Shown: in pieces, positions 25,568 through 36,247 of the stretch
How positions within the stretch are numbered: the first letter of the stretch is position 1
Layout: each line of letters begins with the position of its first letter
Notes under the pieces: model-generated
Seen by the model: only the letters and a program-made list of their open reading frames with translations
Database searches by the model: none
Told to the model about the DNA's origin: nothing
Position numbers and translations under genes: made by a program
NCBI GenBank assembly: GCA_963822485.1
Contig: CAWGHW010000027.1
Coordinates: 62,001 to 126,000, forward strand
DNA from: DASUBV01 sp963822485
Lineage (GTDB): Bacteria > Actinomycetota > Actinomycetes > Streptosporangiales > Streptosporangiaceae
Direction: 5' to 3'
DNA length: 64,000 bases

Positions 25568-27275
25568 CGGGCCGGGCTCGGGGTGGTGCGCTGGCCGAGG
25601 TGGTGCGCTGGCTCGGGGTGGTGCGCTCCCAGACGATGTAATCGCCGGCGCCGTAGGGGATGGTCGCGGTGGCCAGGTAGGAATGGCTCGCGGCGAGGTC
25701 CGCGGCGATATGGCGATCAAGAGCGCCGGTGTCTTCGAAATTGAGGGCTACCACCGAGAAATACCCCCTGGCAATGTACGTGGCGTAGAAAGCGGCCGCG
25801 CGGGCGACGCCGTCTGGCGCGACGACGTGATGTCCGCTGGGGATGACGATGCTGCGGGTATTCGACCACCGCCACCACTGGCGGCCAGCCGGCAGGTAGT
25901 ACTCGGCGATCGACGGGTCCTCTACGAGGAGCCGGCCGGGGCGGGCCACGATCGGCGTGAAGGCCGCCACGAAAACGGCCGCATTCGGCCACAAGGACAG
26001 CGACGCGGCCTGGGCCACGGCCAGCTGGGCCGGGAAGATGAACAGGCTCGCGCAGGCCACCGTGGCCGCGGCCCGCACCGCTCTGGGCCGCAGCCAGGCG
26101 ATCACCCGGTCGACGGCATAGCCAGCGGCCATCGCCGCGAACCAGGCCCCGATGTCCACGTGCTTGTCCAGCGAGGTCAGCGTGCGAATCCGGGCCTGCT
26201 CCGCCGGGACGAGCAGCAGCGCCCCGAACATCAGGGGCGGTATGAGCCTGCGCGGCCCCGATGACCGGCGGCTGGCCAGGGACACGACGGCACCGAGCGC
26301 GGCCAGCACGGCCAGCGGGGCGACCCAGCGGCCCGCCGTTTCCAGGACGACCGCCGGGGAGTCGGTGCCGTAGGGGCGCGCCAGGACGGTCTGGGCGATC
26401 CCGGCCAGGTACAACCCGCCGCCGATGGTCACGCCGACGATGATCAGCGAGGTGACATAGGCGAACAAGGCCGCGCCGCGCCGGGCCGCCAGCTTGGTGC
26501 CCGGCCGGCTGGTGCTGGCCAGGATGGCGAGCAGGATGACCACCGGATCGAAGATGGCCGACGAGTAGGCGGTCGCGTTGGCCAGCGCCAGGGCCACCCC
26601 GCTGGCCACGACCCACCCGGTGGCGTCGTCGTCGCGGCCGCTGGCCGTGACGGCGCACCAGACCGATACCGCGAGCAGGAACATGGCCAGCGCGTCGAAG
26701 GTAGCGAACGCGCCCACGTGCAGCGTCAGGCCCAGGAGCGCGAAGAGCCCGGCGCCGAAGAACGCCGCCCGGCTCCCGAATATTCGCGCCGTCGTCCGCC
26801 ACAGCAGCGCGGTGGTACCGAGCATGAAGGCCAGCGACAGGACCCTGGCCGCGGCCAGCCCGCCCAGGCTGTCCGCCACCGCCCCGATCGGCGGATAGAT
26901 GACCGGCGCCCCGCTGAAGTAGGTGGCGAACGGCGGGATCGGCGTGCCGTGAAGCCAGTGCGAGATCTCCAGATGACCGGCCCACAGGTAGAGTCCCTCG
27001 TCCTGAAAGGCGGTGCAGGACCAGATCAGCCGGAACGAGAGGATCGCCTGCACGACCAGGATGGCCAGCAGGGGCACGACCACGGCCCAGTTGCGGCGCC
27101 GGGCCGGCCGGGCGTCAGCCGGCGGTCCGGGCTCGGCCGGCAGCTCCTCGCCCAGCCGCAGCAGCGCGCCGAGTCCCAGGCGCTGTCGTGCGTCGAGAAT
27201 CGCGCTGGGGGGTCCGGCAAGATCGGGCCCCGGCCAGCCGGCCGCGTCCGGCAATTCCCTACTTCCTAGGAGCAA
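25503..27275 (-). CDS. GT39/GT83-like membrane glycosyltransferase
   Basis: About 590 residues with ten or more hydrophobic segments. The first extracellular loop carries the FQDEGLYLWAGH motif, whose acidic pair resembles the DE motif of polyprenyl-phosphate-dependent GT-C enzymes (ArnT, protein mannosyltransferases). A soluble C-terminal part follows the helices (RQWWRWSNTRSIVIPSGHHV). It heads the three-gene cluster and may add side residues from a lipid-linked sugar to the polymer made by the downstream synthase. Starts: TTG 27275, or TTG 27254 with a better ribosome-binding site (GGAAGTAGGG). Confidence 0.8.
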   Translation of the reverse strand: MLLGSRELPDAAGWPGPDLAGPPSAILDARQRLGLGALLRLGEELPAEPGPPADARPARRRNWAVVVPLLAILVVQAILSFRLIWSCTAFQDEGLYLWAGHLEISHWLHGTPIPPFATYFSGAPVIYPPIGAVADSLGGLAAARVLSLAFMLGTTALLWRTTARIFGSRAAFFGAGLFALLGLTLHVGAFATFDALAMFLLAVSVWCAVTASGRDDDATGWVVASGVALALANATAYSSAIFDPVVILLAILASTSRPGTKLAARRGAALFAYVTSLIIVGVTIGGGLYLAGIAQTVLARPYGTDSPAVVLETAGRWVAPLAVLAALGAVVSLASRRSSGPRRLIPPLMFGALLLVPAEQARIRTLTSLDKHVDIGAWFAAMAAGYAVDRVIAWLRPRAVRAAATVACASLFIFPAQLAVAQAASLSLWPNAAVFVAAFTPIVARPGRLLVEDPSIAEYYLPAGRQWWRWSNTRSIVIPSGHHVVAPDGVARAAAFYATYIARGYFSVVALNFEDTGALDRHIAADLAASHSYLATATIPYGAGDYIVWERTTPSQRTTSASAPPRARPDDRPGQCGAPHPRVNGAPGVP

Positions 27276-27519
27276 ATTGCGACATCGGGCTCTCTAGGCC
27301 CGCCACCCCATGCCGCGCTTTCATGTGATCTGTGATCAGGCTCCCGAGCACGACGAGGGAGAGACTAAATGATCTAAGGGCTGGCTAAACACCCATTAAT
27401 GAATCTGTTTCAATGCGCAGACTCCTATAACCCGCATGTCCGGCCAGGCGGCGGAGTTCAGACCAGAAGGGCGGCCACCTGACCATCGCCTGGGCGATCA
27501 GTCTCGCGCGGTCGATGGC

Positions 27520-29588
27520 CTAGGCGGCGGTGCCGGGCGGGCCGTGCGCTGGCCGGTCAGTCCAGAGTGTGTCCTGGCCGGGTGGCGGGCCGTGGCTGTG
27601 CAAGGTCTTGGTGCCGTCGGGGCTGGTGGCGGTGGTGGTGCCGTCGCCGTGCAGTTGCAGGGTCCAGCCCCAGCGGTGCACGGCGATGAGGTGGTGAAAA
27701 GTGCACAAAAGGGTCAGGTTGTCCAGGCGGGTCGGGCCGCCCTTCGACCGGGGGATCACGTGGTGCACCTGGCAGCGGACGGGCGGTGCGGTGCAGCCGG
27801 GGAAGCTACAGTGCCGGTCGCGCTTGGTGACGGCGCGGCGCAGGTGGGGCGGGACTTGCTCGGTGGGCTGGCCGAGGTCCAGGGGGAGGCTGGGTGCGGG
27901 GAAGAACCCGCCGGTGAGCTGGGTCCGCAGGTAGGCGGCGAGGCCGGTGGGGCCGGACAGCAGGCTGACGGCGTAGCGCAGCAGGGTGTCCTGGAGGCGG
28001 GCCAGGCCGCCGGGCGTCAGCGGGCTGCTGCCGGTGCCGGTTCCGGGCGCGGTGGTGCCGGGCGCGGCGGCGCCGGTGAGGCCGGGCGGAACCGGGCCGA
28101 GGGTGGTGGGCTGGCCGGCTGCGGTGGCGGCGGACTGGCCGGGCGCGGCGGGCAGGCCGGTGGCGGCGGACTGGCCGGCCGCGGTGGTGATGGGCTGGCT
28201 GGCCGCGGTCGCGGTCGGCAGGGCGCCGGGGATGGCCGCGCGGGGCGCGGGCGGGTGCTCGTCGCATTCACAGCGGGGGCCGGGGATCGGCGCCGGGTCG
28301 GCGCTGGTGACGAGGTTGGCGAGGTCCCCGGCGAGCAGGTCGGTGACCAGGCGGGCCAGGGCGTTGCGGTCGAGGTGGCCGCAGACCATCGGCGCTATCT
28401 TCGTGTCACACGAGTAGGCCTCGGCGGCTTTGCCGGTGAGCCAGCCGGGCTGCCCGGCGCGGGCGGCGGCGCGGCGGGCGGCGCGGGGCCGGGCCTTGGT
28501 GAACGCGTCGCGGGGGTCGGGGCCCAGCAGCTCATCCAGGTCGGGCCGGGCGGACGCCGGGCCGCCGCGGCTGGCTGCCGCCCGGGTGGCCCGAGTGCGG
28601 GTCGCTGGGGCCGGGCTGCTGCCGGCGCCGGGCTGGCTGGTGCCCGGGCGGTGCGCCTGCGGGTCATCCAGGCCGATGCCGCCGCCGGGCTGGCTGATGT
28701 CCGGGGTCGGCCAGGCGTCCGGGCTGGCCGCGCTGCCGCCGCCTCGCCGTCGCCGGACGTGCTGGCGGCGAGGTGGTTGGCGAGCCACGCGCTGGCGGCG
28801 CCGGTGCCGCCGGGCATGTCCAGCAGCTCATCCAGGGTCAGGTGCAGCTGCACCTGCGCCGCCTGGCCCGCCCGCTCCGGCAGGCAGCCCGACGCCAGCA
28901 GCAGCCGCATCGCCTCCTCCAGCGCGTCGTGGCCGCGCTGCCCGGCCGACCGGTCATCCTCCGGACCCGCCTTCTTCCCCAGCGTGTCCAGGACTTCAGT
29001 GACCGCGGCCAGGCACTCCGGGGTCAGGTCCCCGTCAGCGCGGCCGTGGCCCTGGAACAGGCGGGTCAGGCGGAAGAACCGGTCATTGAACCGGGCGTCA
29101 TCCTCATCGTCCTTATCGGGCGGGGTGACCCGGGAGAACATCTCCTCCGCCATCTGCGACAAGAAATCCAGGTCCGCCCCGCCGGCGGCCGCGGCGGCCA
29201 GGTTCTGGTCGGCCAGCTCCCGGTAGCCGACGGGCAGCAGATCCGACCAGTAGCAGATCTTCCGCGCGTACGACTCGGTGACCGTCCCCGCGGCCAGCGC
29301 GGCGGCGACCAGCGGGTGAGCGCCCAGGCGCCGCATCCACCCGATCGTCGCGGACGCGGCCCTGGCCGTGACCCGGGTCTGCCACGCCAGCCACGGATGC
29401 GGGCCCCCGTGCCCGTCATCGGCATAGGCGCCCTGGGCGGTGAACGCCGACAGGGCACGAACCCGGCCCGCGGTGTGCTGGGACTGGGCGCGCTCGTACT
29501 CGCGCAGCAGCCGCGCCTGGGTCACGGCCGGCAGCGACGCCACGTCGGCCCGGGCCAGGTAGCCCAGGCCGGCGCGGACCAGGTCCAT
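27520..29588 (-). CDS. DUF222/13E12-repeat HNH endonuclease-like protein, apparent frameshift
   Basis: The N-terminal half (29588 to about 28780) is DUF222 (LGYLARADVASLPAVTQARLLREYERAQ in pieces, WMRRLGAHPLVAAALAAG). After a break at about 28740-28790 in Gly/Ala-rich sequence, the C-terminal half continues in another frame to an HNH domain (CSFPGCTAPPVRCQVHHVIP, then GGPTRLDNLTLLCTFHH). These proteins are multicopy in actinobacteria and found in mycobacterial 13E12 repeats; their role is unsettled. There are no flanking repeats or other mobile genes here. ATG 29588 is used, but similarity extends a few codons upstream without a better start. Confidence 0.85.
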
Positions 29589-29826
29589 GGCCTCATCGAC
29601 CGAGGAGAAGGAGGCATCCGGTCGCGATTGTCATCCGGCGACCTCCCTTCCCTGGCCTCGAACACGCTTTCTATTTCATGTTCGACACTACCGGCCGGGT
29701 ACGACAGTCCCGGAGGGCCACCGAGCGCCGTTAGGGAAGAATTTCAAGATTTTCTTGGTGGGTCCAGCCGAGGAGAGATCGCTTGCCGGCGGCCGACGGC
29801 CGGCTGACGGCGGCCGACTGGATGCC

Positions 29827-30822
29827 TCAGAAGCTGCGGTAGTCGCGGACCGAGTTGCGGGGGCCGTGGCGGGGCGGCCGGACGCCGCTGAGCTCAATGA
29901 GCCGGGCCGCCCGGTGCCGGTGGCCCGCGTAGGGCGCCAGCAGCTCCAGCATGCCGGCGTCGTCCACCACCCGGCCGGCCAGCGCCCAGCCAACCGCGCT
30001 GGGCAGGTTGTAATCGCCGACGCTGACCGCGTCGGGGTCGCCGCAGGCTCGCTGCCGGATCTCGGCCGAGGTCCAGACCCCGATGCCGGGCAGCGAGCGC
30101 AGCCGGCGGTCAGCCTCGCCGGCCGGCAGGGTCACGATCTCCTCCAGACGGCCGGCGACCCGTGCCGCGCCGCGGATGGTGGCGGCCCGGACGCCCTCCG
30201 CCCCGGCCCGGTGCCACTCCCAGGACGGGATGGCCGCCCAGGTGGCGGCGGGCGGGCAGACGCGCAGCCCGTCGGGGGCCGGGCCGGGCGCGGGCAGGCC
30301 GAACCGGCGCAGCAGCAGCCGCCAGGTCCGGAACGCCTCCAGGCCGACCACCTTCTGCTCCAGCACGGCCGGGACCAGCGCCTCCAGCACCCGGCCGGAC
30401 CGGCCGATGCGGCCGCCCGCGTGCCGGAAGGCGAGCTCGCGCAGCAGCGGGTGGGCGGGCCGGAAGTCGCCGGGCTGGTCGCGGGCGCCGAGCAGGTCCG
30501 GCAGGGCGTCCAGCATCCAGCCCGCTCCGGGCCCCCAGGCCCGGGCCCGCACCCGGGTGCTGGCCCCGGCCAGGACGCGGCCAGCCCCCGGCCGGCGGGC
30601 GGTCACGCGCAGGGTGGCCGGGCCCGCCGGGGTGAGCGAGGTCTTCCAGATCGAGCCGTCGGCGTCGGCCCGGAACGTCGGATCACCGCCGCCGTGCCGG
30701 TGAACGCCCAGTAGCAGGCCCGCATCCAGCGGGAACGGCGCCAGCCAGTCCCGGCTGAGTCCCTCCGCGCCCCCTGCGCCGGGACCCGAGTCGGACGGGG
30801 CAACGACGGGCGCGGTGGTCAC
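29827..30822 (-). CDS. AlkA-like DNA-3-methyladenine glycosylase (HhH-GPD)
   Basis: 331 residues. The central/C-terminal HhH-GPD domain has EALVPAVLEQKVVGLEAFRTW, the helix-hairpin-helix LRSLPGIGVWTSAEIRQRA, and the catalytic Asp in DAVSVGDYNLPSAVGWAL. It lacks a C-terminal Fe-S cysteine cluster, so it belongs to the AlkA rather than the Nth/MutY type. It excises alkylated bases. The N-terminal ~130 residues resemble the mixed N-domain of AlkA-type enzymes. It lies 34 bp after the guanylyltransferase gene, in the same direction. Confidence 0.85.
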   Translation of the reverse strand: MTTAPVVAPSDSGPGAGGAEGLSRDWLAPFPLDAGLLLGVHRHGGGDPTFRADADGSIWKTSLTPAGPATLRVTARRPGAGRVLAGASTRVRARAWGPGAGWMLDALPDLLGARDQPGDFRPAHPLLRELAFRHAGGRIGRSGRVLEALVPAVLEQKVVGLEAFRTWRLLLRRFGLPAPGPAPDGLRVCPPAATWAAIPSWEWHRAGAEGVRAATIRGAARVAGRLEEIVTLPAGEADRRLRSLPGIGVWTSAEIRQRACGDPDAVSVGDYNLPSAVGWALAGRVVDDAGMLELLAPYAGHRHRAARLIELSGVRPPRHGPRNSVRDYRSF

Positions 30823-30856
30823 GGACCGACCGTACCCGGTGCCACCGTCAGCCCCG

Positions 30857-31987
30857 TCAGCCGTCGGTCGAGAACCGCACCGCCGTGGCGCTCAGCTCCA
30901 CGCCCGGCCAGACCCGCAGGCCGTGACGCAGCTCGTTGCCCGGCCCGATCCGCGCCGTGTCGCCGATGACCACGCCGTCCAGGACCGTGCCCGCGCCGAT
31001 CCGGGCCCCGCAGCCCACGATGCTGGCCGTGACGACCGCGTCCCGCTCGATGATCGCCCCGTCCATCAGCACCGCGCCGTCGAGCCGGGCCCCGTCCTCG
31101 ACCACGCAGTCCGCGCCGACCACGGTGCCGCCGCCGACCGTGGCCCCGGCCGCGACCCGCGCGCCCGGCAGCAGCAGCGACTCGCCGACCGGGCCGGGCA
31201 GCACCGGGGACGGCATCCGGCCCCGGACCAGGTCGCGCGACCCGACCACGAACGCCTCGGGGGTGCCCACGTCCAGCCAGTACGAGGTGTCGATATAGCC
31301 CATCACGACCTCGCCCGCCGCGATCAGGCTCGGGAACGTCTCCCGCTCGACCGACACCACCGTCCCGGCCGGGATCTGGTCGATGAACCGGCGCCGGAAC
31401 ACGTAGCAGCCGGCGTTGATCCGGTTGGTCACCGGGTGGGGGGTCTTCTCCAGGAACGCCGTGACCCGGCCGTCGGCGTCGGTCGGCACGCAGCCGAACC
31501 GGGCCGGGTCGGGCACCTCCACCAGGTGCAGGGTGACCGCGGCCTCGGCCTTCTCGTGCATGTCCAGCTGGGCGGACAGGTCATGGCCGGACAGCAGGTC
31601 GCCGTTGAGCACCACGACCGGCTCGTCCGGGCCGCAGCGCAGCTGGGAGGCCGCGTTGCGGATCGCGCCGCCGGTGCCCAGCGGCTGGTCCTCCTCCACG
31701 TAGGAGAGCTCAATCCCCAGCCCGGAGCCGTCGCCGAACTCCTCGGCGAACCGCTCGGCCTTGAAGCAGGTGGCCAGGATGACCCGGGTGATGCCCGACG
31801 CCGCGGCGTGGGCCAGCTGGTGGGCCAGGAACGGGACCCCGGCGCACGGCACCAGCTGCTTGGGCCGGTCCACCGTCAGCGGCCGCAGTCGCGTGCCCTG
31901 CCCGCCGACCAGCAGGATCGCCTCAAGCGCCGGCCGCGGGCCGGACTGGAAGAAGGGCTCGCTCGCCCCGGAAGAGTCGCTTGTCAT
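30857..31987 (-). CDS. Mannose-1-phosphate guanylyltransferase-like NDP-sugar synthase
   Basis: 376 residues. It has the nucleotidyltransferase domain with LVGGQGTRLRPLTVDRPKQL (GG-GTRLRPLT-RPKQL), the FVVGSRDLVRG junction, and a left-handed beta-helix of hexapeptide repeats (IIERDAVVTASIVGCGARIG and neighbours). It makes GDP-mannose (or another NDP-sugar) from mannose-1-phosphate, so it partners ManB at 2005-3372. It is followed by a GT4 gene on the same strand, as I recall for the Rv3264c-Rv3265c region. A nine-base gap separates it from the GT4 stop. Confidence 0.85.
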   Translation of the reverse strand: MTSDSSGASEPFFQSGPRPALEAILLVGGQGTRLRPLTVDRPKQLVPCAGVPFLAHQLAHAAASGITRVILATCFKAERFAEEFGDGSGLGIELSYVEEDQPLGTGGAIRNAASQLRCGPDEPVVVLNGDLLSGHDLSAQLDMHEKAEAAVTLHLVEVPDPARFGCVPTDADGRVTAFLEKTPHPVTNRINAGCYVFRRRFIDQIPAGTVVSVERETFPSLIAAGEVVMGYIDTSYWLDVGTPEAFVVGSRDLVRGRMPSPVLPGPVGESLLLPGARVAAGATVGGGTVVGADCVVEDGARLDGAVLMDGAIIERDAVVTASIVGCGARIGAGTVLDGVVIGDTARIGPGNELRHGLRVWPGVELSATAVRFSTDG

Positions 31988-31996
31988 GCGGCGAGG

Positions 31997-33133
31997 TTAC
32001 TCGGCTCCCTGGGCCGCTGCGCGCTCGTAGCTAATCATGTGAGCCTCCGCCGAGGCGGCCCAGGTGAACTCCCGGGCCCGGTCGTAGCCGGCCCCGCCGA
32101 GCGTGTTCCGGCGCTCGGCGTCGGCCAGCAGCGCGCGCAGCGAGGCGGTGATCGCGCTGACGTCCGGCTCGGTGTAGGCCACCGCGTCGCCGCCCACCTC
32201 GGGCAGTGACGTCCGGTGGGTGGTCAGCACCGGCGCGCCGCAGGCCATGGCCTCCAGCACCGGCAGCCCGAACCCCTCGCCGATGCTGGGGAAGGCCACC
32301 ACGAGCGCTCCGCCGAAGTAGCCGGGCAGGTCGTTGGCGTGCAGGTAGCCCGGCCGGACGATGCGCAGGTGGGCCGGGACGGCCGCCACCGCCTCGTCGA
32401 CCTCATCGCTCCAGCCGCTGCCGCCGGCCAGCACCAGGGCGGGCGGCTCGGACAGGTCGGTCACGGCCGCGGCCCAGCCCTCGATGAGCGCGGGCACGTT
32501 CTTGCGCGGCTCCAGGGTGCCCAGGTAGGCCACGTAGGACTGGCCGTGCAGGCCCAGCCGGCTGCCGACCTGCTCCAGCTTCTGCTGGTCGGGCCGCCGG
32601 AACAGGTTGTGGTCCACGCCGTGGTAGGCCACGTCGATGCTGGTCGGGTCGGTGCCGAGCACGCGGACCAGCTCGTCCCTGGTCGCCTTGGACGGCACGA
32701 TCAGCCGGGTGGCCCGCCGGGCCGAGGTCCGGATCGCCGCCTTGTAGAACGTCGCGGCCAGCGGGCTGTGCGCGTCCGGCTCGGTGAAGAACGTCAGGTC
32801 GTGCACGGTCACCACGATGGGCACGCCGGGCCGCAGCGGCATGGAGTAGTGCGGCGAGTGGATCACGTTCGCGCCCACCTGCTGGGCGACCAGCGGCAGG
32901 CCGCTCTGCTCCCAGGCCAGCCGGGCCGGCCGGTGCGCGACGGCCGGCGGCGCCGCGACGACCCTGGCCCCCGGCACGAGACGCCCGTACCGCTCCTCAT
33001 CGGCGCGCTGACAGGCGATAGCCAGGTCGGCTCCAGCGACACCGAGGGCGCAGATGAGACCGTCAACGTAACGGCCGTGCGCACCGCGGTCCGCGGGTAC
33101 CGCGGTCGCGTCGATAAGAACACGAGGCGCCAC
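31997..33133 (-). CDS. GT4-family glycosyltransferase
   Basis: 378 residues from GTG 33133, chosen because GGAAGGAG lies upstream; the longer frame to 33175 covers that site. It has a GT-B fold: N-terminal LIDATAVPADRGAHGRYVDGL, then VAYLGTLEPRKNVPALIEGW, and the C-terminal nucleotide-sugar pocket GYFGGALVVAFPSIGEGFGL (EGFGLPVLEAMACGAPVL). The EX7E-type motif fits retaining mannosyl- or rhamnosyltransferases. Adjacent guanylyltransferase makes GDP-mannose the likely donor, by inference. Confidence 0.85.
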   Translation of the reverse strand: MAPRVLIDATAVPADRGAHGRYVDGLICALGVAGADLAIACQRADEERYGRLVPGARVVAAPPAVAHRPARLAWEQSGLPLVAQQVGANVIHSPHYSMPLRPGVPIVVTVHDLTFFTEPDAHSPLAATFYKAAIRTSARRATRLIVPSKATRDELVRVLGTDPTSIDVAYHGVDHNLFRRPDQQKLEQVGSRLGLHGQSYVAYLGTLEPRKNVPALIEGWAAAVTDLSEPPALVLAGGSGWSDEVDEAVAAVPAHLRIVRPGYLHANDLPGYFGGALVVAFPSIGEGFGLPVLEAMACGAPVLTTHRTSLPEVGGDAVAYTEPDVSAITASLRALLADAERRNTLGGAGYDRAREFTWAASAEAHMISYERAAAQGAE

Positions 33134-33327
33134 GACCAGTCCGGCTCCTTCCGCGTTGTGAACCCCAGCCCTCACGTCACAGGAGCCACAATCGGGTTCC
33201 CGTTAGTTCCGAGCGTACGCCCTCACAGGGCGTCCCCGCGCCCGCGCCGCCGGGCCGGTCAGCCTCGGTAACCCTGCCGTAACCGACCGTCTACGACCTG
33301 GTCCGCCACTGGTCCCAGAGCGGCCTT

Positions 33328-36178
33328 TCAGGACCGGCCCTGGCCCGGCGCCGAGCCGCCCGCGAGCTTCTCGGCCTGCTTGAGCGCCGTGTTCATCTTG
33401 GCCAGGTCGGCGCCGTAGGCGGCGAAGCTATGGGGCAGCGCGGCCTGCGCCTCGGCGTAGTACATCTCCGCCTCCTGGAGGTAGCGCAGCACGCTGCCCG
33501 GCGGGGCGGGCGCGGTACCGGTCCCGGTGCCGAGCACCTGGGCCAGCGCCCCCTGGAGCGTGGGCGCGTAGCCGACCTCGCCGTCGAAGTAGGCGAAGAC
33601 CCGCTTGAGCGCCGGATAGGAGCCCGCCGCCGACGAGGACACGTACAGCGGCTGGGTGGACAGCAGGCCGCCGCCCAGCGGCACCGTGACCAGGTTGCCG
33701 AAGGTGACCGTGGACCCGCCCTTGCGCCACAGCGACAGGTCGCCCGACGCGCTGGTGTCGGCCTCGAAGGCGTCGTGCACCTGCTGCGGCCCGTCGATGC
33801 CGGTGTTCTGCGGGAGCTGGAGTATCTCCAGCCGTCCGTAGCCAGGGCCGGGCTGGCTGTCCACCGCCATCAGCGCGGCCAGGTTCCGCCTGCCCCGCTG
33901 GGTGAACGTGGTGAGCAGCGAGAACCGGGGCGCGGCCGGCCCCGGCATGGTCATCGTGAGGTAGTAGGGCGGCTGGCTCAGCCGCCGCCCGCGGCGCTGG
34001 CCGGGCGCTGGCCGGGTCGGCGGGCACCGACCAGAAGTCCTGCCCGCCGTAGAAGTCCGCCGCGTTGGTCACGTGGAACTGGGTCAGCACCTCGCGCTGG
34101 AGCCCGAACAGCGCCTCCGGGTAGCGCAGGTGCGCCCGCAGCCCGGCCGGGATGTCGCCGCCCGGCCTGATCAGGCCGGGGAACGCCTTCTCCCAGGCGG
34201 CCAGCAGCGGGTCGGCCGGGCCCCACTGGTACAGCGTGACCTGGCCGGTGTAGGCGTTGACCACGGCCTTCACCGAATCGCGGAGGTAGTTGACCTGCGG
34301 CGGGCCGCCGACCAGGCCGCCGCCGGGCTCGTAGGTGTCCGCCGTGGCCTGCGCCGCCCCCAGCCGGGCCGAGTCCGGGTAGTCATCCGAGGTGGTGTAG
34401 CCGTCCACCACCCAGTCCAGCTGCCCGCCGGCCACCACCGGGTAGACGTCCCGGTCCAGGGTCAGGAACGGCGCCACCTTGGCCACCATGGCCAGCGGGG
34501 TCCGGGTGAACATGATCCGGGACCGGCCGTCGATGGCGCCCGATAGCAGGATGTTCAACTGCCGAAATTTGATCGCGAACAACAGCCGTCCGAGCACCGA
34601 GCCGACCGGCACCCCGCCGGCGCCGTGGTAGGTGCTGTCCTGCTGCCCGCCGCTGGCCTGGTCGTCGGGATAGTCGAGCTCGCGCTGGCCGCGGCCGCCG
34701 ACGATGGCGTAATTGTTCTCCTGCTCCCCGAAGTACACCTGGGGGCGGAAGTTCCCCAGCCCGTCCGCCGTCGCCGGGATGTCGCGCTCGGTGAAGGCGG
34801 GGCTGCCGTTAGCGGCCGTGGCACTGGCCGTCGCGGCCACCACCCCGTAGCCGTGGGTGTAGACCAGGTGCGTGTTGACCCAGCTGGCCTGGGCCGGCGG
34901 CGGCCCGCTCATGTCCCGGACGCCGATGATCATGTCCTCACCCGCCGGGTCGCCGGGCACCGGGTACCGGTCCACGCTGAGCACCGACGGGAACCTGTAG
35001 TAGCTCTTGATCTGCTGGAGCTGCTGGAAGGCCGGGGACAGCACGCCGGGATCGGCCAGCCGCAGGTCCGGCAGCGCGGCCGCCTCGCTGGCCAGCTGGC
35101 TGGGCGACTGGCTGGACGTCGCGCTGTCGTTGACCACCCGGGCCTGGCTCACGCCGTAGGCCTGGCGGGTGCTGGTGATCTCCCTGGCCAGGTACGGAGC
35201 CTCCTTGGCCAGCTCGTTCGGCTTGACCACGAACTCCTGCACGACGGCCGGGTAGACCCCGCCGAGCAGGATCGCCGACAGGACGAACAGGCCCAGGCCG
35301 ATGGCCGGCAGCATCGTGCTGCGCCGGGCCGCGCCGACCAGGAACAGCATCGCGCAGATGAGCGCGATCACGGCCAGCACGGTCTTGGCCGGGAGGATCG
35401 CGTTCACGCCGGTGTACGAGGCGCCGGTCTGCACCTCGCCGCGCTGGGCGAAGTCGATGCCGTACCGGTCGATCCAGTAGGCCGCCGCCTTGAGCAGCAC
35501 GAACGCCCCGGCCAGCGCGAACAGGTGGACCCGGGCCGCGTCGCTGGCCAGCCGCCCGTGCAGCCGGAAGGTCAGCCCTCCGTACAGGTAGTGCACCCCG
35601 GCCACCACCGCCACCGACAGCAGCACCGCCGCGAACAGGTAGGCCAGCACCAGCCGGATGAGCGGGTAGTCGAACACGAAGAACGAGATGTCCAGGTGGA
35701 ACTGCGGGTCGCTGCGGCCGAACGAGGTCCGGTTGGCGAACAGCAGCCAGGTCCGCCAGCTGCCCGCGGCGGTGGTCCCGGAGATCAGCCCGGTCAGGCC
35801 GACCAGCACGGCCAGGGCCAGCCGCCGGTGCGGGTCGAGCAGCTGGCGGTAGGCCTCCGGGCCCGGCTGCTCCGGGGAGCCTCCGGACGGCGGCGGTCGC
35901 AGCCGGTAGGCCAGCCAGGCGTTGCCGCCGATGACGCCGGCCATGAACACGGCCGCGATCGCGAACAGCGCCCACTGCGTCCCGAAGGTCACGGCGAAGG
36001 TGCCGACGTGCCCGACGGACTGGAACCACAGCAGGTTGGTCCAGACCCCGGCCAGGACACCGATGGCGATGATCACCACCACGGCGGTGACCGCGGCCGG
36101 GACGAGGCGCCGCGGCCAGCGGGGCACCGTGGCCGGGCGGCGGGCCGACCGGGGTTGGCCTGGAGCACGGAAGGCCAC
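33328..36178 (-). CDS. UPF0182 (COG1615) membrane protein, apparent frameshift
   Basis: About 950 residues when read across a break. GTG 36178 starts MAFRAPGQP, then seven or so membrane helices (VTAVVVIIAIGVLAGV; FAIAAVFMAGVIGGNAWLAY), followed by a large extracellular region with RSRIMFTRTPLAMVAKVAPFLTLDRD in parts and WVVDGYTTSDDYPDS. The C-terminus is in another frame from about 34000 (MTMPGPAAPRFSLLTTFTQRG; LEILQLPQNTGIDGPQQV). The missing linker near 33975-34015 suggests one indel. Function is unknown; it is a conserved neighbour of the YlbL-type protease, as in Rv3193c-Rv3194c. Confidence 0.9.
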
Positions 36179-36190
36179 GCCCTCCCCCTT

Positions 36191-36235
36191 TGCTCAACCT
36201 CAGACTGCTCAACCTCAGACTGCTCGACCTCGGAC
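36191..36235. repeat. 15-bp tandem repeat, three copies
   Basis: TGCTCAACCTCAGAC at 36191-36205 and 36206-36220, with a variant TGCTCGACCTCGGAC at 36221-36235. It fills most of the 69-bp spacer between the protease gene and the UPF0182 gene. Confidence 0.9.
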
Positions 36236-36247
36236 CCGCGGCGCAGG

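Noticed and set aside
27520..29588. HNH protein considered as part of a mobile element or intron
   Set aside because: No terminal repeats, integrase, intron boundaries or duplicated host sequence around it.
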